Source: Candidatus Kapaibacterium sp. (GTDB lineage Bacteria; Bacteroidota; Ignavibacteria; Kapaibacteriales; UBA2268). Taken from it: 35,100 nucleotides of DNA. Positions 15,669 through 23,503 of the stretch are shown here, piece after piece. Both the position numbers and the translations under genes were made by a program. The DNA lies in assembly GCA_026390695.1 (NCBI GenBank), contig JAPLFL010000021.1:1-35100 (forward strand), given 5' to 3'. Every line of letters starts with the position of its first letter. Within the stretch, counting starts at the first letter, position 1. The notes under the pieces are model-generated. The model saw only the letters and a program-made list of their open reading frames with translations, was not told the origin of the DNA and did no database searches.

Positions 15669-17666
15669 ATGCCCCAACAAAAAATATCCGGAAAAATCGT
15701 CGATGTAGTTAAAAAAGAAATATTCGACGGAATAATTACAATTGAAAATGGACGAATAAGCTCTGTGGATAGAATTGACTTGTCATTCCTGCGCATGCAG
15801 GAATCCACTATTGGGCCATGGAAGGAGATTCCTGCATGCGCTGGAATGACAGAACAGAAGGAGATTCCTGCATGCGCTGGAATGACAGAAAAAGATGGGA
15901 TTCCTGCATGCGCAGGAATGACAGATACTATTGAGTTTAATCATTTCATCCTCCCTGGCTTAATCGATGCACACATCCATATCGAAAGCTCTATGCTGGT
16001 TCCATCTGAGTTTGCAAGGCTCGCAGTTAGACATGGCACTGTGGCAACCGTTTCCGATCCTCATGAAATTGCAAATGTGTTAGGCCGAGAAGGAATTGAT
16101 TTTATGCTGCAAAATGCAGAATCGGTACCAATGAAATTCTATTTTGGTGCTCCGTCCTGTGTTCCCGCTACAAATTTTGAATCATCGGGTGCAGAAATCA
16201 CAGTTAACGATATTTCCGAGCTTTTGGATGATGTCAGAATAAAATATCTGAGTGAAATGATGAATTTTCCTGGTGTGATACATAATTTCCCCGATGTTGT
16301 TGAGAAATTAAATGCTGCTAAACTAAAGAATAAACCAATTGATGGCCATGCTCCGGGATTAACAGGTGATGATCTCAAAAAATACATCGAAGCCGGCATT
16401 TCAACTGATCATGAATGCTTCACAATAGAAGAAGCTGAAGCAAAAATTGCATTAGGAATGAAAATTTTAATTCGCGAAGGCTCTGCGGCAAAGAATTTCG
16501 ATGCTTTGAAATCATTAATTAAATCAAATAACGAAATGGTCATGCTATGCTCTGATGATTGTCATCCGGATGATTTGGCAACAGGACATATCAATCTACT
16601 CGTCAAACGTGCTTTAGATGATGGTTTTGATATATTCGATATTTTACGAACCTGCACACTTAATCCTAAAAATCATTACGGACTGGAAACCGGATTGCTG
16701 CAAATCGGCGATAGTGCTGATTTCATTGTAGTTGATAATTTTCAAGAGTTTAATATTCTGCAAACTTATATTGATGGGAATTTAGTTGCCGAAAATGGGA
16801 AGGAGACCTTTAGAAGAGTACCAATCTCCCCTGTTAATAGATTTCATGCGAAGAAGATTGAAGTGGAGGATTTGTTTGTTGCCCCCCCGCTTAATCCCCC
16901 TTTGAAAAATGGGGAGAATGAAGAAAACCCCCTTAATCCCACTTTGGAAAAGGGGGAAAATGAAGAAAACCACTTATCCCCCTTTGAGAAAGGGGGAAAT
17001 TTGGAAGAATTTGAAAATCCCCTAACCTCCTTTAAGATAGAGGGACATCTTGAAGCCCCCTTTTTCAAAGGGGGTTTGGGGGTTTCCGGTTCAATTCCAC
17101 AAATCCGAGTCATCGAAGCACTTGAAGGCGAACTTATAACAAATGAATTAATCTGCGATGCAAAAATTGAGAATAATTGCATTGTTTCGGATTTAGGGCG
17201 TGATATTTTGAAATTGGTGGTATTGAATCGTTACCAAGCTGTCAAAAATAACAGCGCAAAACCCGCAATTGCTTTCATAAAAAATTTCGGTTTTACACAC
17301 GGAGCAATTGCCAGCAGTGTGGCGCATGATTCACATAATATAATTGCTGTCGGTGCCGATGATGATTCTATCGTCAGAGCAATTAATTTAATAATAGAAA
17401 ATCAAGGCGGAATGTGCGCCGTGGGAGATGATATTGAGACAGTTCTTCCTCTTCCTGTTGCGGGCATTATGTCTTGTGATGATGCTGAACATGTTTCCGC
17501 ACTTTACTCCGCATTAAATCAAAAAGCAAAAGCCTTGGGATCGGCATTGAATGCACCATTTATGACTCTATCGTTTATGGCATTGCTTGTAATTCCCAAG
17601 CTAAAATTGAGTGATAAGGGATTGTTCGATGGTGGGAGTTTTAGGTTTGTGGATTTATTCAATTAA
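15669..17666 (+). CDS. ade: Adenine deaminase with two in-frame repeat insertions
   Basis: This amidohydrolase-fold enzyme converts adenine to hypoxanthine and ammonia in purine salvage. Metal-site and family motifs are 'LPGLIDAHIHIESSMLVP' (95-112), 'SDPHEIANVLG' (129-139), 'SCVPATNFE' (163-171), 'DGHAPGLTG' (225-233) and 'CSDDCHPDDLATGH' (294-307). The C-terminal adenine deaminase domain includes 'SSVAHDSHNIIAVGADD' and 'GGMCAVGDD'. At 665 aa it is longer than the usual 550-590. The surplus is two segments made of DNA repeats: residues about 38-85 (family B) and 405-474 (family A). Removing both leaves about 547 aa with conserved sequence flowing across the junctions. The frame is intact, and both inserts fall outside the motifs listed, so activity may be kept. 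The ATG at 15669 fits the family N-terminus. Confidence 0.93.
   Translation: MPQQKISGKIVDVVKKEIFDGIITIENGRISSVDRIDLSFLRMQESTIGPWKEIPACAGMTEQKEIPACAGMTEKDGIPACAGMTDTIEFNHFILPGLIDAHIHIESSMLVPSEFARLAVRHGTVATVSDPHEIANVLGREGIDFMLQNAESVPMKFYFGAPSCVPATNFESSGAEITVNDISELLDDVRIKYLSEMMNFPGVIHNFPDVVEKLNAAKLKNKPIDGHAPGLTGDDLKKYIEAGISTDHECFTIEEAEAKIALGMKILIREGSAAKNFDALKSLIKSNNEMVMLCSDDCHPDDLATGHINLLVKRALDDGFDIFDILRTCTLNPKNHYGLETGLLQIGDSADFIVVDNFQEFNILQTYIDGNLVAENGKETFRRVPISPVNRFHAKKIEVEDLFVAPPLNPPLKNGENEENPLNPTLEKGENEENHLSPFEKGGNLEEFENPLTSFKIEGHLEAPFFKGGLGVSGSIPQIRVIEALEGELITNELICDAKIENNCIVSDLGRDILKLVVLNRYQAVKNNSAKPAIAFIKNFGFTHGAIASSVAHDSHNIIAVGADDDSIVRAINLIIENQGGMCAVGDDIETVLPLPVAGIMSCDDAEHVSALYSALNQKAKALGSALNAPFMTLSFMALLVIPKLKLSDKGLFDGGSFRFVDLFN
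15781..15923 (+). repeat. Family B palindromic repeat inside adenine deaminase
   Basis: Four half-units of the GTCATTCCTGCGCATGCAGG type and its complement read in frame as 'SFLRMQES', 'KEIPACAGMTEQ', 'KEIPACAGMTEK' and 'GIPACAGMTD'. Length is about 143 bp, inserting roughly 48 residues before the first metal-ligand motif. It lacks the GGCTGTCTCAAAAG-type ends seen at 15052 and 32121, so it is a core-only copy, apparently amplified in tandem. Confidence 0.9.
16881..17090 (+). repeat. Family A palindromic repeat inside adenine deaminase
   Basis: Five or more CCCCCTTTGAAAAAGGGGG-like units, some diverged, are in frame and encode Pro/Lys/Gly/Asn-rich peptides ('PPLNPPLKNGENEE', 'APFFKGGLGV'). 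The run is 210 bp, so it preserves frame. It lies between the amidohydrolase domain ('FHAKKIEVEDLFV') and the C-terminal domain ('IPQIRVIEALEGELI'). Confidence 0.9.
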
Positions 17667-17746
17667 TATTGTTTAAATTTGACGTTGTTGATTTTTCATT
17701 TTTGGAAAATCCTTTGAAAGTCTGTAAGAACGAAATAGGAAATTGA

Positions 17747-19729
17747 ATGAACTTTAGTGAACTAATTTCAAACACAAGAAAAATATTTATCGGCGGCAAA
17801 CGCGACCCACACGATCCGGCCGTGTTTCATAAAATTTCTTTAGTAGCCTTTTTAGCTTGGATTGGACTTGGATCTGACGGTTTATCTTCTTCATGCTATG
17901 GGCCTCCAGAGGTAATGATTGCTCTTCAACACTATCCGGCACTGGCTTTAATAATCGGAATTGCTTCGTTTTTAACAATTGTCATTATCAGTACAAGCTA
18001 TTCTCAGATTATTGAACTATTCCCATCCGGTGGTGGCGGTTATCTTGTGGCTACAAAACTGCTCGGCTCCAATGCCGGTATGGTTTCCGGCTCTGCACTG
18101 CTTATCGACTATGTTTTAACTATTTCGGTATCTATTGCAAGTGGCACTGATGCACTGTTTAGCTTTTTACCATTTAGTCCGAATTTGAAAATTCCTTTTG
18201 CATTATTTTTTGTAATCGTACTTACTATTCTCAATATGCGTGGAGTCAAGGAATCTGTCACGAGTCTTGTTCCAATATTTTTAGTATTTGTTTTCACTCA
18301 TGCATTTGCTATAATTTATGCACTTGTTATGAAAGGTGGAGATTTACCATTAAAATTTCAAGATACAGGTATGCAGTTTCATGGTGCTGTGAACTCAATG
18401 GGATTTTTTGGAGCAATATTCCTTTTGATGAAAGCATATAGTATGGGTGCGGGAACCTACACCGGTATCGAAGCAGTTTCTAATGGATTGCCAATTCTTC
18501 GGGAACCGCGGGTTAAAACTGCAAAAACTACTATGAGATACATGGCAGCATCGCTTTCAATAACAGTTCTTGGGCTGATTGTAGCTTATTTACTTTTTAA
18601 CGTAACCCAGCATGACGGTAAAACACTTAATGCAGTTTTATTTGAGAATATGACTAAAAGCTGGGGAGGAACAGGAGTAATCTTTGTAATTGTTACTCTT
18701 ATCTCAGAAGCTGCTCTTTTACTTGTTGCTGCTCAGACCGGTTTTATTGATGGACCACGAGTTTTATCAAATATGGCTCTCGATCGTTGGGTTCCAAATA
18801 GATTTTCTGCCTTGAGCGATCGTCTTGTTACTCAAAATGGAATTCTCCTAATGGGAATTGCATCTGCTATTCTGATTATAGCCTCCGGCGGACGGGTTGA
18901 TTTCCTTGTTATTCTATATTCTATCAATGTGTTTATAACTTTTTCCTTATCTCAATTAGGAATGGTGAAGCATTGGTGGCAAGTTAGAAAAGAAGAAAAA
19001 CATTGGGAGAAAAAATTATTTATTAACGGTTTGGGTCTTTCTCTTACTTTGATAATTTTAATTTCAGTAATCTTTGTGAAATTTTTTGAAGGTGGCTGGA
19101 TTACAATTATTATTACCGGTAGTTTGATTACTATTTTTGTTTTAATCAAACAACATTACAATAAAGTATGGAGGCTGATCAAGAAAGTAGATGCTTTGGT
19201 CGATGTTGTTGAATCATCTTCTGAAGGCCTTCTTCCGATTGATCCTGAACGTAGGCCTGTATATGATAAATATGGCAAAACAGCGGTTTTGTTAGTTAAT
19301 GGATTTAGTGGATTAGGTTTGCATTCTTTATTTGCATTATTCAGAATGTTTGATAAAACTTTTTCAAATTTTGTTTTTGTTCAAGTCGGGGTTATTGATG
19401 CCGGTATTTATAAGGGGCAGGAAGAAGTTGAAAAATTTGAAACTAATATTAAAGAGGATATTAACAAATATGTCAATTTTATGAATAAAAACGGCTTTTA
19501 TGCCGAAATATTTACTGGTTTTGGATTGGATGTAGTTGCAGAAGTTGAAAAATTACTCCCAACAATACAAGCAAGGTTCCCTAAATCCGTGTTTGTTGGC
19601 GGACAGGTTGTTCTTGAAAACGAAACACCGTTCACTCGATGGTTGCATAACTATACCGTTTTTGCGGTTCAGCGCCGCCTTTATCAGCTTGGAGTGCAGT
19701 CGATAATTTTACCGATAAAGATTTACTGA
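17747..19729 (+). CDS. APC-family transporter, KimA-like (probable K+ importer)
   Basis: This is an APC-superfamily permease of 660 aa: about 12 transmembrane helices (residues about 28-475) plus a cytoplasmic C-terminal domain of about 180 residues. It resembles Bacillus KimA (YdaO), a proton-coupled K+ importer, in 'GSDGLSSSCYGPPE' (42-55), 'PSGGGGYLV', 'LLIDYVLTISVSIASGTDA' (118-136) and 'YTGIEAVSNGLP'. From memory of the KimA literature, Asp36, Tyr43, Asp117 and Tyr118 bind K+; by motif position they correspond to Asp44, Tyr51, Asp121 and Tyr122. A related amino-acid permease remains possible. The C-terminal domain differs from Bacillus KimA, so c-di-AMP control should not be assumed. The ATG at 17747 has an AGGA Shine-Dalgarno. 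Confidence 0.85.
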   Translation: MNFSELISNTRKIFIGGKRDPHDPAVFHKISLVAFLAWIGLGSDGLSSSCYGPPEVMIALQHYPALALIIGIASFLTIVIISTSYSQIIELFPSGGGGYLVATKLLGSNAGMVSGSALLIDYVLTISVSIASGTDALFSFLPFSPNLKIPFALFFVIVLTILNMRGVKESVTSLVPIFLVFVFTHAFAIIYALVMKGGDLPLKFQDTGMQFHGAVNSMGFFGAIFLLMKAYSMGAGTYTGIEAVSNGLPILREPRVKTAKTTMRYMAASLSITVLGLIVAYLLFNVTQHDGKTLNAVLFENMTKSWGGTGVIFVIVTLISEAALLLVAAQTGFIDGPRVLSNMALDRWVPNRFSALSDRLVTQNGILLMGIASAILIIASGGRVDFLVILYSINVFITFSLSQLGMVKHWWQVRKEEKHWEKKLFINGLGLSLTLIILISVIFVKFFEGGWITIIITGSLITIFVLIKQHYNKVWRLIKKVDALVDVVESSSEGLLPIDPERRPVYDKYGKTAVLLVNGFSGLGLHSLFALFRMFDKTFSNFVFVQVGVIDAGIYKGQEEVEKFETNIKEDINKYVNFMNKNGFYAEIFTGFGLDVVAEVEKLLPTIQARFPKSVFVGGQVVLENETPFTRWLHNYTVFAVQRRLYQLGVQSIILPIKIY

Positions 19730-19777
19730 GTTATCAGTTATCAGTTATCAGTTATCAGTTATCAGTTATCAGTTATG
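19729..19777. repeat. Perfect heptad tandem repeat after the KimA-like gene
   Basis: Six exact copies of AGTTATC and a seventh AGTTATG follow in tandem; the first A is the last base of the transporter's TGA stop codon. This is the most perfect period-7 array in the window. Confidence 0.95.
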
Positions 19778-19888
19778 AGTTGTTCCCTACAATTAGAAAT
19801 AACCAATGACACTTATTGAAAATCTCACATGGAGACTGACTCAAAAGTAGAATATTTGCCCAAATTGTCATTCTTCCGAAAATAATCA

Positions 19889-19922
19889 ATTCATCCGATG
19901 ACTTGGGATTCATTGGATGAAT
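19889..19922. repeat. Inverted repeat / hairpin
   Basis: ATTCATCCGATGA and TCATTGGATGAAT form a near-perfect 13-bp stem (one mismatch) around an 8-nt loop. It is 160 bp downstream of the transporter stop and lacks a T-tract, so it is a weak terminator candidate at best. Just upstream, 19832-19847 (GAGACTGACTCAAAAG) resembles a family B terminus, so this may be the inside of a diverged element. Confidence 0.5.
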
Positions 19923-19974
19923 AATATTTTCATCCTAATTTGTGATTTTTTTAAATCATGACAGTTCATGCGAA

Positions 19975-20101
19975 TGAGACTGTGTGAAAACTACCTTTTC
20001 TTGTCATTTTTGCGTATGCAGGAATCTCCTGATTGGTATTGGAAGGGGATTCCCGCATTCGCGGGATGACAATAATTCCTAATTCATTAAGGAAATGATA
20101 T
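19975..20101 (-). mobile_element. Family B MITE-like element, inverted copy
   Basis: It begins with GAGACTGTGTGAAAAC, the complement of the right end at 15174, followed by the palindrome core (GCGTATGCAGGAATC ... GGGATTCCCGCATTC). It ends in a 36-nt tail, ATGACAATAATTCC to AAATGATAT (20066-20101), that recurs with one mismatch at 32345-32380. The tail therefore belongs to a longer repeat unit. The remainder of the 745-bp gap 19730-20474 contains no credible gene. Confidence 0.7.
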
Positions 20102-20153
20102 AATTGTATAAAATATACTTTTTATGACTTTATTACGCTTTTGTATTTTCCCG

Positions 20154-20210
20154 AAAGCTCCATAAACCTATTCAAAAGCTCCATAAACACATTTAAAAAG
20201 CGTATAAACC
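20154..20210. repeat. Three short direct repeats, 21-22 bp apart
   Basis: AAAGCTCCATAAAC at 20154 and 20175, and the diverged AAAGCGTATAAAC at 20197, are spaced 21 and 22 bp. The spacing is about two helical turns, as in tandem protein-binding sites, but there is no adjacent gene start. The function is unknown. Confidence 0.5.
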
Positions 20211-20474
20211 CTCAAAACAAACAAAATCAATGATAATTCTTATTTAACAAAGACTGTAGAATTCAAAATGCAAAATAATTTATGCTGCGCTTTTTTGACA
20301 GACACTTCTATTGTTGAAAATTTTATGCAATAAAAATCAACCACTAACTTTACAACTTTATACTTTATAATACAACTTATTTTACCATTCTTTTGGTTTG
20401 AAAGATGGTTCATTTGTTAGCTTTTCATAATTCATTTATTTGACAGATTTTTATATAGATAAATTGTTTTCTAA

Positions 20475-21329
20475 TTATTTTTTAAACATTCCAATCATAA
20501 GATGATAACCAATACTGAAATAATTTGATGTCCATTTATCCTGATCTTTCATCTTAGTAAGCGGTTGGCAATAATTAAAATAAAGAATCAATTTTGTTAT
20601 TCTGTTTTTGGGATTTACAATTTCCAATACGTTAGATTCCAGTCCAAATTTTAAATAATATTGGAAATTATTAATTCCTGGGAATGAACCCTCGTTAAGA
20701 ATTGCTTTTGTATAATGATCCTCAAAACGTAAAGGTTTTAGCTCCTTATTAAATTTTACATCACTTAAATTTGTCCTAAGTATTGTTAAATTTTCATTCC
20801 AAACATTCGAAATAAAATTCAAACCGGGCCCAAAGGTGAAGCCCAAATTAAAATTATCAGAAATATCAAATTTATATGAATAAATTGCTTCTAATAAAAA
20901 TGCCGATGAATGAGCTTCAAGCGAGTTTTTTAAGGAATATAATCCGAGTAAGTTGCCATTCATATACTTATTTATTAAATAGTCATCATAAATCAGGAAG
21001 TCTTTTTCTATATTTAAAATTTGTGCTACACCAAGATTAAAAGTTAAACTATGATTTTGATTAGATTTATGGCTAATACCAATCGAACAATCTATTAAAG
21101 GCCCAAAATTAAAATTGTCAAATCTATCAATCGTTGATGTAAGTGTATTTATCATTCTTGGTAGTTTATTGTTATTATCACCAGTCAATGCAAGTCCTAA
21201 TCCAAAACAATAAATAAAACTCTCTTTATCATAAGTTTCAACCGGAGCTGCCAATGACGTTTTAGTAAAAAGATTAAAGTAAGTAATGATTACTAAAAGA
21301 AATAAGATTTTGAAATTATATTTGTCCAT
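20475..21329 (-). CDS. Predicted outer-membrane beta-barrel protein (paralogue of 21345-22208)
   Basis: This is an unrecognised exported protein of 284 aa. It has an N-terminal signal peptide ending near residue 27-28 ('TKTSLAAP'), then alternating hydrophobic strands with aromatic ends ('NLGFTFGPGLNF', 'YLKFGLESNVLE', 'YFSIGYHLMIGMF'), the pattern of an outer-membrane beta-barrel. The segment 'LKPLRFEDHYTKAILNEGSF' aligns with 'IRPIRFDDKRQTAVLFDGSF' of the neighbouring gene, so the two are paralogues. It is 15 bp after that gene and last in a minus-strand run that includes the radical SAM gene. The function is unknown; the barrel call rests on pattern only. Confidence 0.65.
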   Translation of the reverse strand: MDKYNFKILFLLVIITYFNLFTKTSLAAPVETYDKESFIYCFGLGLALTGDNNNKLPRMINTLTSTIDRFDNFNFGPLIDCSIGISHKSNQNHSLTFNLGVAQILNIEKDFLIYDDYLINKYMNGNLLGLYSLKNSLEAHSSAFLLEAIYSYKFDISDNFNLGFTFGPGLNFISNVWNENLTILRTNLSDVKFNKELKPLRFEDHYTKAILNEGSFPGINNFQYYLKFGLESNVLEIVNPKNRITKLILYFNYCQPLTKMKDQDKWTSNYFSIGYHLMIGMFKK

Positions 21330-21344
21330 AATGATTAATTTGCT

Positions 21345-22208
21345 TTAAAATGAATAAAAAAAATGGAGACCAACGGTCATTTCATTTATTTTCCAGTTGT
21401 ATTTGGATTCAAGCGATCGAAAAAACAGGCTATATGATAATAAAATATTCCATGTTGTAGTTCTGTAAATCCATTTTTCAGACAAAGTGAATTTGAGATA
21501 TGGCTGGAATTTAATAAATTCATTAAAAGATCCATCGAATAAAACTGCAGTCTGTCTTTTGTCATCGAAACGAATCGGACGGATACTATCATTGAACTGA
21601 TTATTTGCATTCTTTTTTAAAGATAATTGTAATTCCTCTTTTTCATTATTTGTAATGAAATATTTTATACCCGTGCCTATACTGAAACCAATGAGTGGAT
21701 CAATTTTATCAACATTTACTTGCTCAGTCAGGTCATAATTATAAATAAATTCTAATGAAACAGCATGAGCACGAAACCTAAAATAACTTTTTATTTCATT
21801 TACTTGTAAAAGATCACCTGCCACGTAATGACTGATGAAATCATCATCTTTAATTGATTGTTCGGAATTAATTATATAGTAATTATATGCAGAATTTACA
21901 AAGAAAGTACTCTTTTTATATAAATTATATACTAAAGGATATGAAAAACCTAAAGAAACAGCAGTTCCTCCTTGAACCAGATCAGTATTATAAGAAGGCT
22001 TGATTAATCCGATTGCTCTTGGGTTATTCTTATTAATGACAGCTTGGAGATCAAGAAAAATTCCGTAAGTATTTTTGAAATCATTGTGATTTTTTTCATA
22101 CAGAGAATGAAGATTATTGTCTGAAGCTATACCTGAATAAATAATAAAAAATAATGAATTAAAAAAAACAAGATAACTTTTTGCTTTATTTATTATTAAA
22201 GTTTTCAT
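21345..22208 (-). CDS. Predicted outer-membrane beta-barrel protein (paralogue of 20475-21329)
   Basis: This is an unrecognised exported protein, 287 aa from the ATG at 22208. An upstream ATG at 22235 would place nine residues before the signal peptide, so I prefer the inner start. The signal peptide runs to about residue 29 ('FFIIYSGIA'). Amphipathic strands follow, and the chain ends in Phe ('VGLHFFYSF'), as outer-membrane barrels commonly do. It shares the 'RPIRFDDKRQTAVLFDGSF' segment and overall length with its neighbour, which suggests a local duplication. It lies 78 bp downstream of the radical SAM gene and may be co-transcribed with it. It could be a transporter, a structural protein or a modification substrate; the sequence does not say which. 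Confidence 0.65.
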   Translation of the reverse strand: MKTLIINKAKSYLVFFNSLFFIIYSGIASDNNLHSLYEKNHNDFKNTYGIFLDLQAVINKNNPRAIGLIKPSYNTDLVQGGTAVSLGFSYPLVYNLYKKSTFFVNSAYNYYIINSEQSIKDDDFISHYVAGDLLQVNEIKSYFRFRAHAVSLEFIYNYDLTEQVNVDKIDPLIGFSIGTGIKYFITNNEKEELQLSLKKNANNQFNDSIRPIRFDDKRQTAVLFDGSFNEFIKFQPYLKFTLSEKWIYRTTTWNILLSYSLFFRSLESKYNWKINEMTVGLHFFYSF

Positions 22209-22286
22209 TTGTTCAATATAAATTAGTAGTTCCATGGGAAATTTAAAAGGAAATTATCATTTTTTTATTAATTCCCTTATGATTTA

Positions 22287-23429
22287 TTAGTAATTTAAAT
22301 TCTTTAAATAGTGTTCAATGATCGGATCAGGAGCCGAAAGCCCTTTCCCGGTTTGCTCCGAAGCTGCACGGCAACCTCCATTACAATCATAATATATTTC
22401 ACAATTCATGCAATACTCCGGTTTTATCTCTTTCCAACTTCGAACATAATCATTATTTAACAATTTGCCAAGTTTTTCCTCAAAAATATTTCCAATCACA
22501 CGTGGAGAATGATTGCAAATTCTCATATTCCCTTTAATATCAAATGTTACCGGCATTCGTTTAATATCCGCAGCACATGCAAAAGTTGGGATTGTGTCAT
22601 AATCATTAGGATTCAATATACATAAAGGAGTGCAAACATTCGATGTAATATTCATTTTCAAGTCCTTTGCTGCTTGATTTGCAGCACTGAACCCTGCTTT
22701 CAGTTCCTCCAAACTCGGAATTAGTTCATTGCTGTGCTTCAATCCTTCCCCACCGATATTATAACGTGTGAGCATAATTCCATTTATTCCAAGCGATTGG
22801 AGATATTCAATTGTTTGACGAAGATGCCCGATATTAATTTTGGTCAGCACTATATCTATGATTATTGAAGCATTTAGTGTTTGCAAAGTTTTGATAGAAT
22901 TAAGAACTCTTTCAAGTGCTCCTTTTTTACGAACCATGTAATCATGTACATCTGATAAATAAGAATGCAAAGGAAGAGTGAAAATACTAACACCAAGACT
23001 TACTAATTCTTTATATTGATTAGGTTTATCACTAATTCCATTAGTAATAATGCTCACCGATGCCTTCTTCATTCTGCAAAAAAGGATGAGTTCGCTAAAT
23101 CTTTCAGCTAAAAGCGGTTCACCACCAGTGAAAGTAATAGATTCGACATTAGCAGAGCTGAATATTTTCTTCAGGGTGCGGAGAGCGGAGGAATAGGAAT
23201 TAAGAGAAACCCCATTAGTCTCCCTTTGAGAAAGGGGAAAAATTCCAAAAGCCCCCTTTCTCAAAGGGGGTTTGTGGGTTTTTCCTGATATTATTCCCCC
23301 TTTGAAAAAGTGGGTTAGGTGGATTTCTTGATCATCACGCGGCATTTTCCATATATTATAACAATAAAGGCAATCTAAATTACAAAGCCAAGTTGTTTCG
23401 AAGATAATATAGTTGAGGGTGGGTTTCAA
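22287..23429 (-). CDS. Radical SAM/SPASM domain enzyme with in-frame repeat insertion
   Basis: This radical S-adenosylmethionine enzyme has 380 aa. The [4Fe-4S] motif Cys16-x3-Cys20-x2-Cys23 is in 'TTWLCNLDCLYCYN' and the SAM-binding 'TGGEP' is at 101-105. The C-terminal SPASM domain has Cys285, Cys305, Cys340, Cys343, Cys349 and Cys353 ('CMNCEIYYDCNGGCRAA') for auxiliary clusters. SPASM enzymes usually modify peptides or proteins (PqqE, anSME) or tetrapyrroles (NirJ). The next gene upstream encodes a Cys-containing putative lipoprotein, recalling a radical SAM/lipoprotein pairing annotated in Bacteroidota. Residues about 36-75 are a family A DNA repeat ('THFFKGG', 'KPPLRKGAFG') between the cluster loop and GGEP. 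Without it the protein would be about 340 aa. Confidence 0.9.
   Translation of the reverse strand: MKPTLNYIIFETTWLCNLDCLYCYNIWKMPRDDQEIHLTHFFKGGIISGKTHKPPLRKGAFGIFPLSQRETNGVSLNSYSSALRTLKKIFSSANVESITFTGGEPLLAERFSELILFCRMKKASVSIITNGISDKPNQYKELVSLGVSIFTLPLHSYLSDVHDYMVRKKGALERVLNSIKTLQTLNASIIIDIVLTKINIGHLRQTIEYLQSLGINGIMLTRYNIGGEGLKHSNELIPSLEELKAGFSAANQAAKDLKMNITSNVCTPLCILNPNDYDTIPTFACAADIKRMPVTFDIKGNMRICNHSPRVIGNIFEEKLGKLLNNDYVRSWKEIKPEYCMNCEIYYDCNGGCRAASEQTGKGLSAPDPIIEHYLKNLNY
23205..23324. repeat. Family A palindromic repeat inside the radical SAM gene
   Basis: Three units with CCCCTTTC/GAAAGGGG arms sit within the gene, about 120 bp in total, a multiple of three. On the minus strand they encode residues about 36-75. 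They are the same family as 36-145, 16881-17090 and 32046-32115. Confidence 0.85.
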
Positions 23430-23503
23430 AATAATTAGTTAGGAATGATTATTAAAGCTAAACCATTGTTTTTAAAATAAGTGGCGAAAGTAATCTTTTT
23501 GTT

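Noticed and set aside
16844-17182. 112-aa minus-strand frame within adenine deaminase
   Set aside because: It is the antisense reading of the G/C-box repeat ('PPLKKGAS'); the sense strand has a conserved enzyme.
19729-19777. Possible CRISPR array
   Set aside because: The repeats are 7 bp in direct tandem with no spacers, and no cas gene is nearby.
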